Shown here in pieces: positions 5,472-6,028 of a DNA stretch of 6,028 nt (position 1 is its first letter; every line of letters starts with the position of its first letter). The stretch lies in assembly GCA_945870015.1 (NCBI GenBank), contig CAMBQS010000224.1, positions 1-6,028 of the forward strand, given 5' to 3'. The position numbers were made by a program, and so were the translations under genes. The notes under the pieces are model-generated. The model saw nothing but the letters and a program-made list of their open reading frames with translations, searched no databases and was not told where the DNA came from. Source of the stretch: Desulfocicer vacuolatum DSM 3385 (GTDB lineage Bacteria > Desulfobacterota > Desulfobacteria > Desulfobacterales > SURF-7).

Positions 5472-6028
5472 GCTGCAAACCGCCCGGACATAAAAAAAAT
5501 CCATGACATCACCGGACATCACAAAACCCATTTCAAGATTCACCAGCCAGGAAGCCCTGCTGGACCGGGTATCCCCGCTCCAGATCCATTTCTGAATGGA
5601 TGAAAAGGGAGATTGATAACAGAAGTCCTCCCCCGGCGGCGGCGGATTCAGCAAAGACAGAAGTTCATTTACGGTTGGCATTCGCCAGCGATCCTGTCCG
5701 CCGGTCTGTTTTTCATTAATCTGCTGAACATATTCCATGGCCTGATCCCAGGAAACAGGGTATGGGGAGCCTGAACCCTGCCAGATCAATCCGGTGGTGT
5801 GATCCATCAGAAGATCATCATGAATCGCCTCAATACGGTTCTGAATATAGGTCAGGGGACGATACAGGTCATTGATTCCAAATACGGATTTTCCCTGTTT
5901 GGCAAGAATGCGTCCGGCCTTGGAACGAAGAGAGACTGTAAGATTCGTTCGGATTTCCTTTGTTTCACCCGATATTCCGGTAGCTTCCGGAAAAGAACAC
6001 GCCCTCTCTTTGTTTTTCTGATACTCGG
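5466..6028 (-). CDS. DUF1566 (Lcl C-terminal-type) domain protein, 5'-truncated by the right edge
   Basis: The minus-strand frame is open from the right edge to TAA at 5466-5468, giving 186 visible residues. The Met at 5805-5807 is internal, since 73 further residues read through above it without a stop. The C-terminal ~115 residues match DUF1566: DHTTGLIWQGSGS, WDQAMEYVQQIN, DRWRMPTVNELLSLL, then a Trp-rich part (WIWSGDTRSS, SWLVNLEMGF) and the closing YVRAV. This C-type-lectin-like fold occurs in Legionella collagen-like adhesin (Lcl) and in many proteins of Desulfobacterota. The role is usually unknown, with carbohydrate or surface binding suspected. The upstream ~70 residues (e.g. TNLTVSLRSKAGRILAKQ) are not a domain I recognise. 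The true start, any signal peptide and any partner domain are outside the window. Convergent with the phosphoesterase, the stops overlap by 6 bp. A run of eight T on the coding strand (5499-5492) sits eight residues before the end. Confidence 0.85.
   Translation of the reverse strand, partial: EYQKNKERACSFPEATGISGETKEIRTNLTVSLRSKAGRILAKQGKSVFGINDLYRPLTYIQNRIEAIHDDLLMDHTTGLIWQGSGSPYPVSWDQAMEYVQQINEKQTGGQDRWRMPTVNELLSLLNPPPPGEDFCYQSPFSSIQKWIWSGDTRSSRASWLVNLEMGFVMSGDVMDFFYVRAVCSL

Noticed and set aside
5463..5482. CGGTT/AACCG inverted repeat at the convergent stops as a terminator
   Set aside because: Only a 5-bp stem with a 10-nt loop, and no T-run follows on either strand.
5466..5807. DUF1566 protein as a variable target of a diversity-generating retroelement
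   Set aside because: The C-type-lectin-like fold is typical of such targets, but no reverse transcriptase or template repeat is in the window and the 3' end is not rich in AAY codons.

Overview
The window (6028 bp) holds four protein-coding genes, two of them cut by the window edges, and one real intergenic region. It looks like chromosomal DNA from a Gram-negative bacterium. The second gene has a signal peptide and a C-terminal outer-membrane barrel ending in Phe, and the starts and Shine-Dalgarno sites are bacterial. The DUF1566 protein resembles sets I recall from Desulfobacterota (sulfate reducers and relatives), so I lean weakly to that phylum. I saw no tRNA, rRNA, CRISPR array, insertion sequence or integrase.

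Layout: (1) 2-1429, + strand, is the 3' part of a YbjT-like protein, an atypical short-chain dehydrogenase/reductase fold followed by a DUF2867 domain. (2) 1446-4496, - strand, convergent with gene 1 across 16 bp, encodes a 1016-residue secreted protein with three parts in order: a zinc-metallopeptidase (gluzincin) domain, a six-bladed TolB-like beta-propeller and an Omp85-type beta-barrel. (3) 4497-4733 is a divergent intergenic region. It has a near-consensus sigma-70 promoter firing left into gene 2, a weaker candidate firing right, two short inverted repeats, and a possible four-codon leader ORF whose stop overlaps the next start. (4) 4734-5471, + strand, is a YfcE/MJ0936-type calcineurin-like metallophosphoesterase. 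(5) 5466-6028, - strand, is the C-terminal part of a DUF1566 (Lcl-type) protein running off the right edge; its stop overlaps that of the phosphoesterase tail to tail by 6 bp.

The genes alternate in strand (+, -, +, -), so no two share an operon and the window does not show a single pathway. The most notable object is the peptidase-propeller-Omp85 fusion. It would place a predicted zinc protease and a protein-binding propeller in the periplasm, tethered to an outer-membrane pore, in place of the POTRA domains usual for Omp85 proteins. By hand counts on a few lines, gene 1 is clearly more GC-rich than the rest, which may mark a compositional boundary near 1430.
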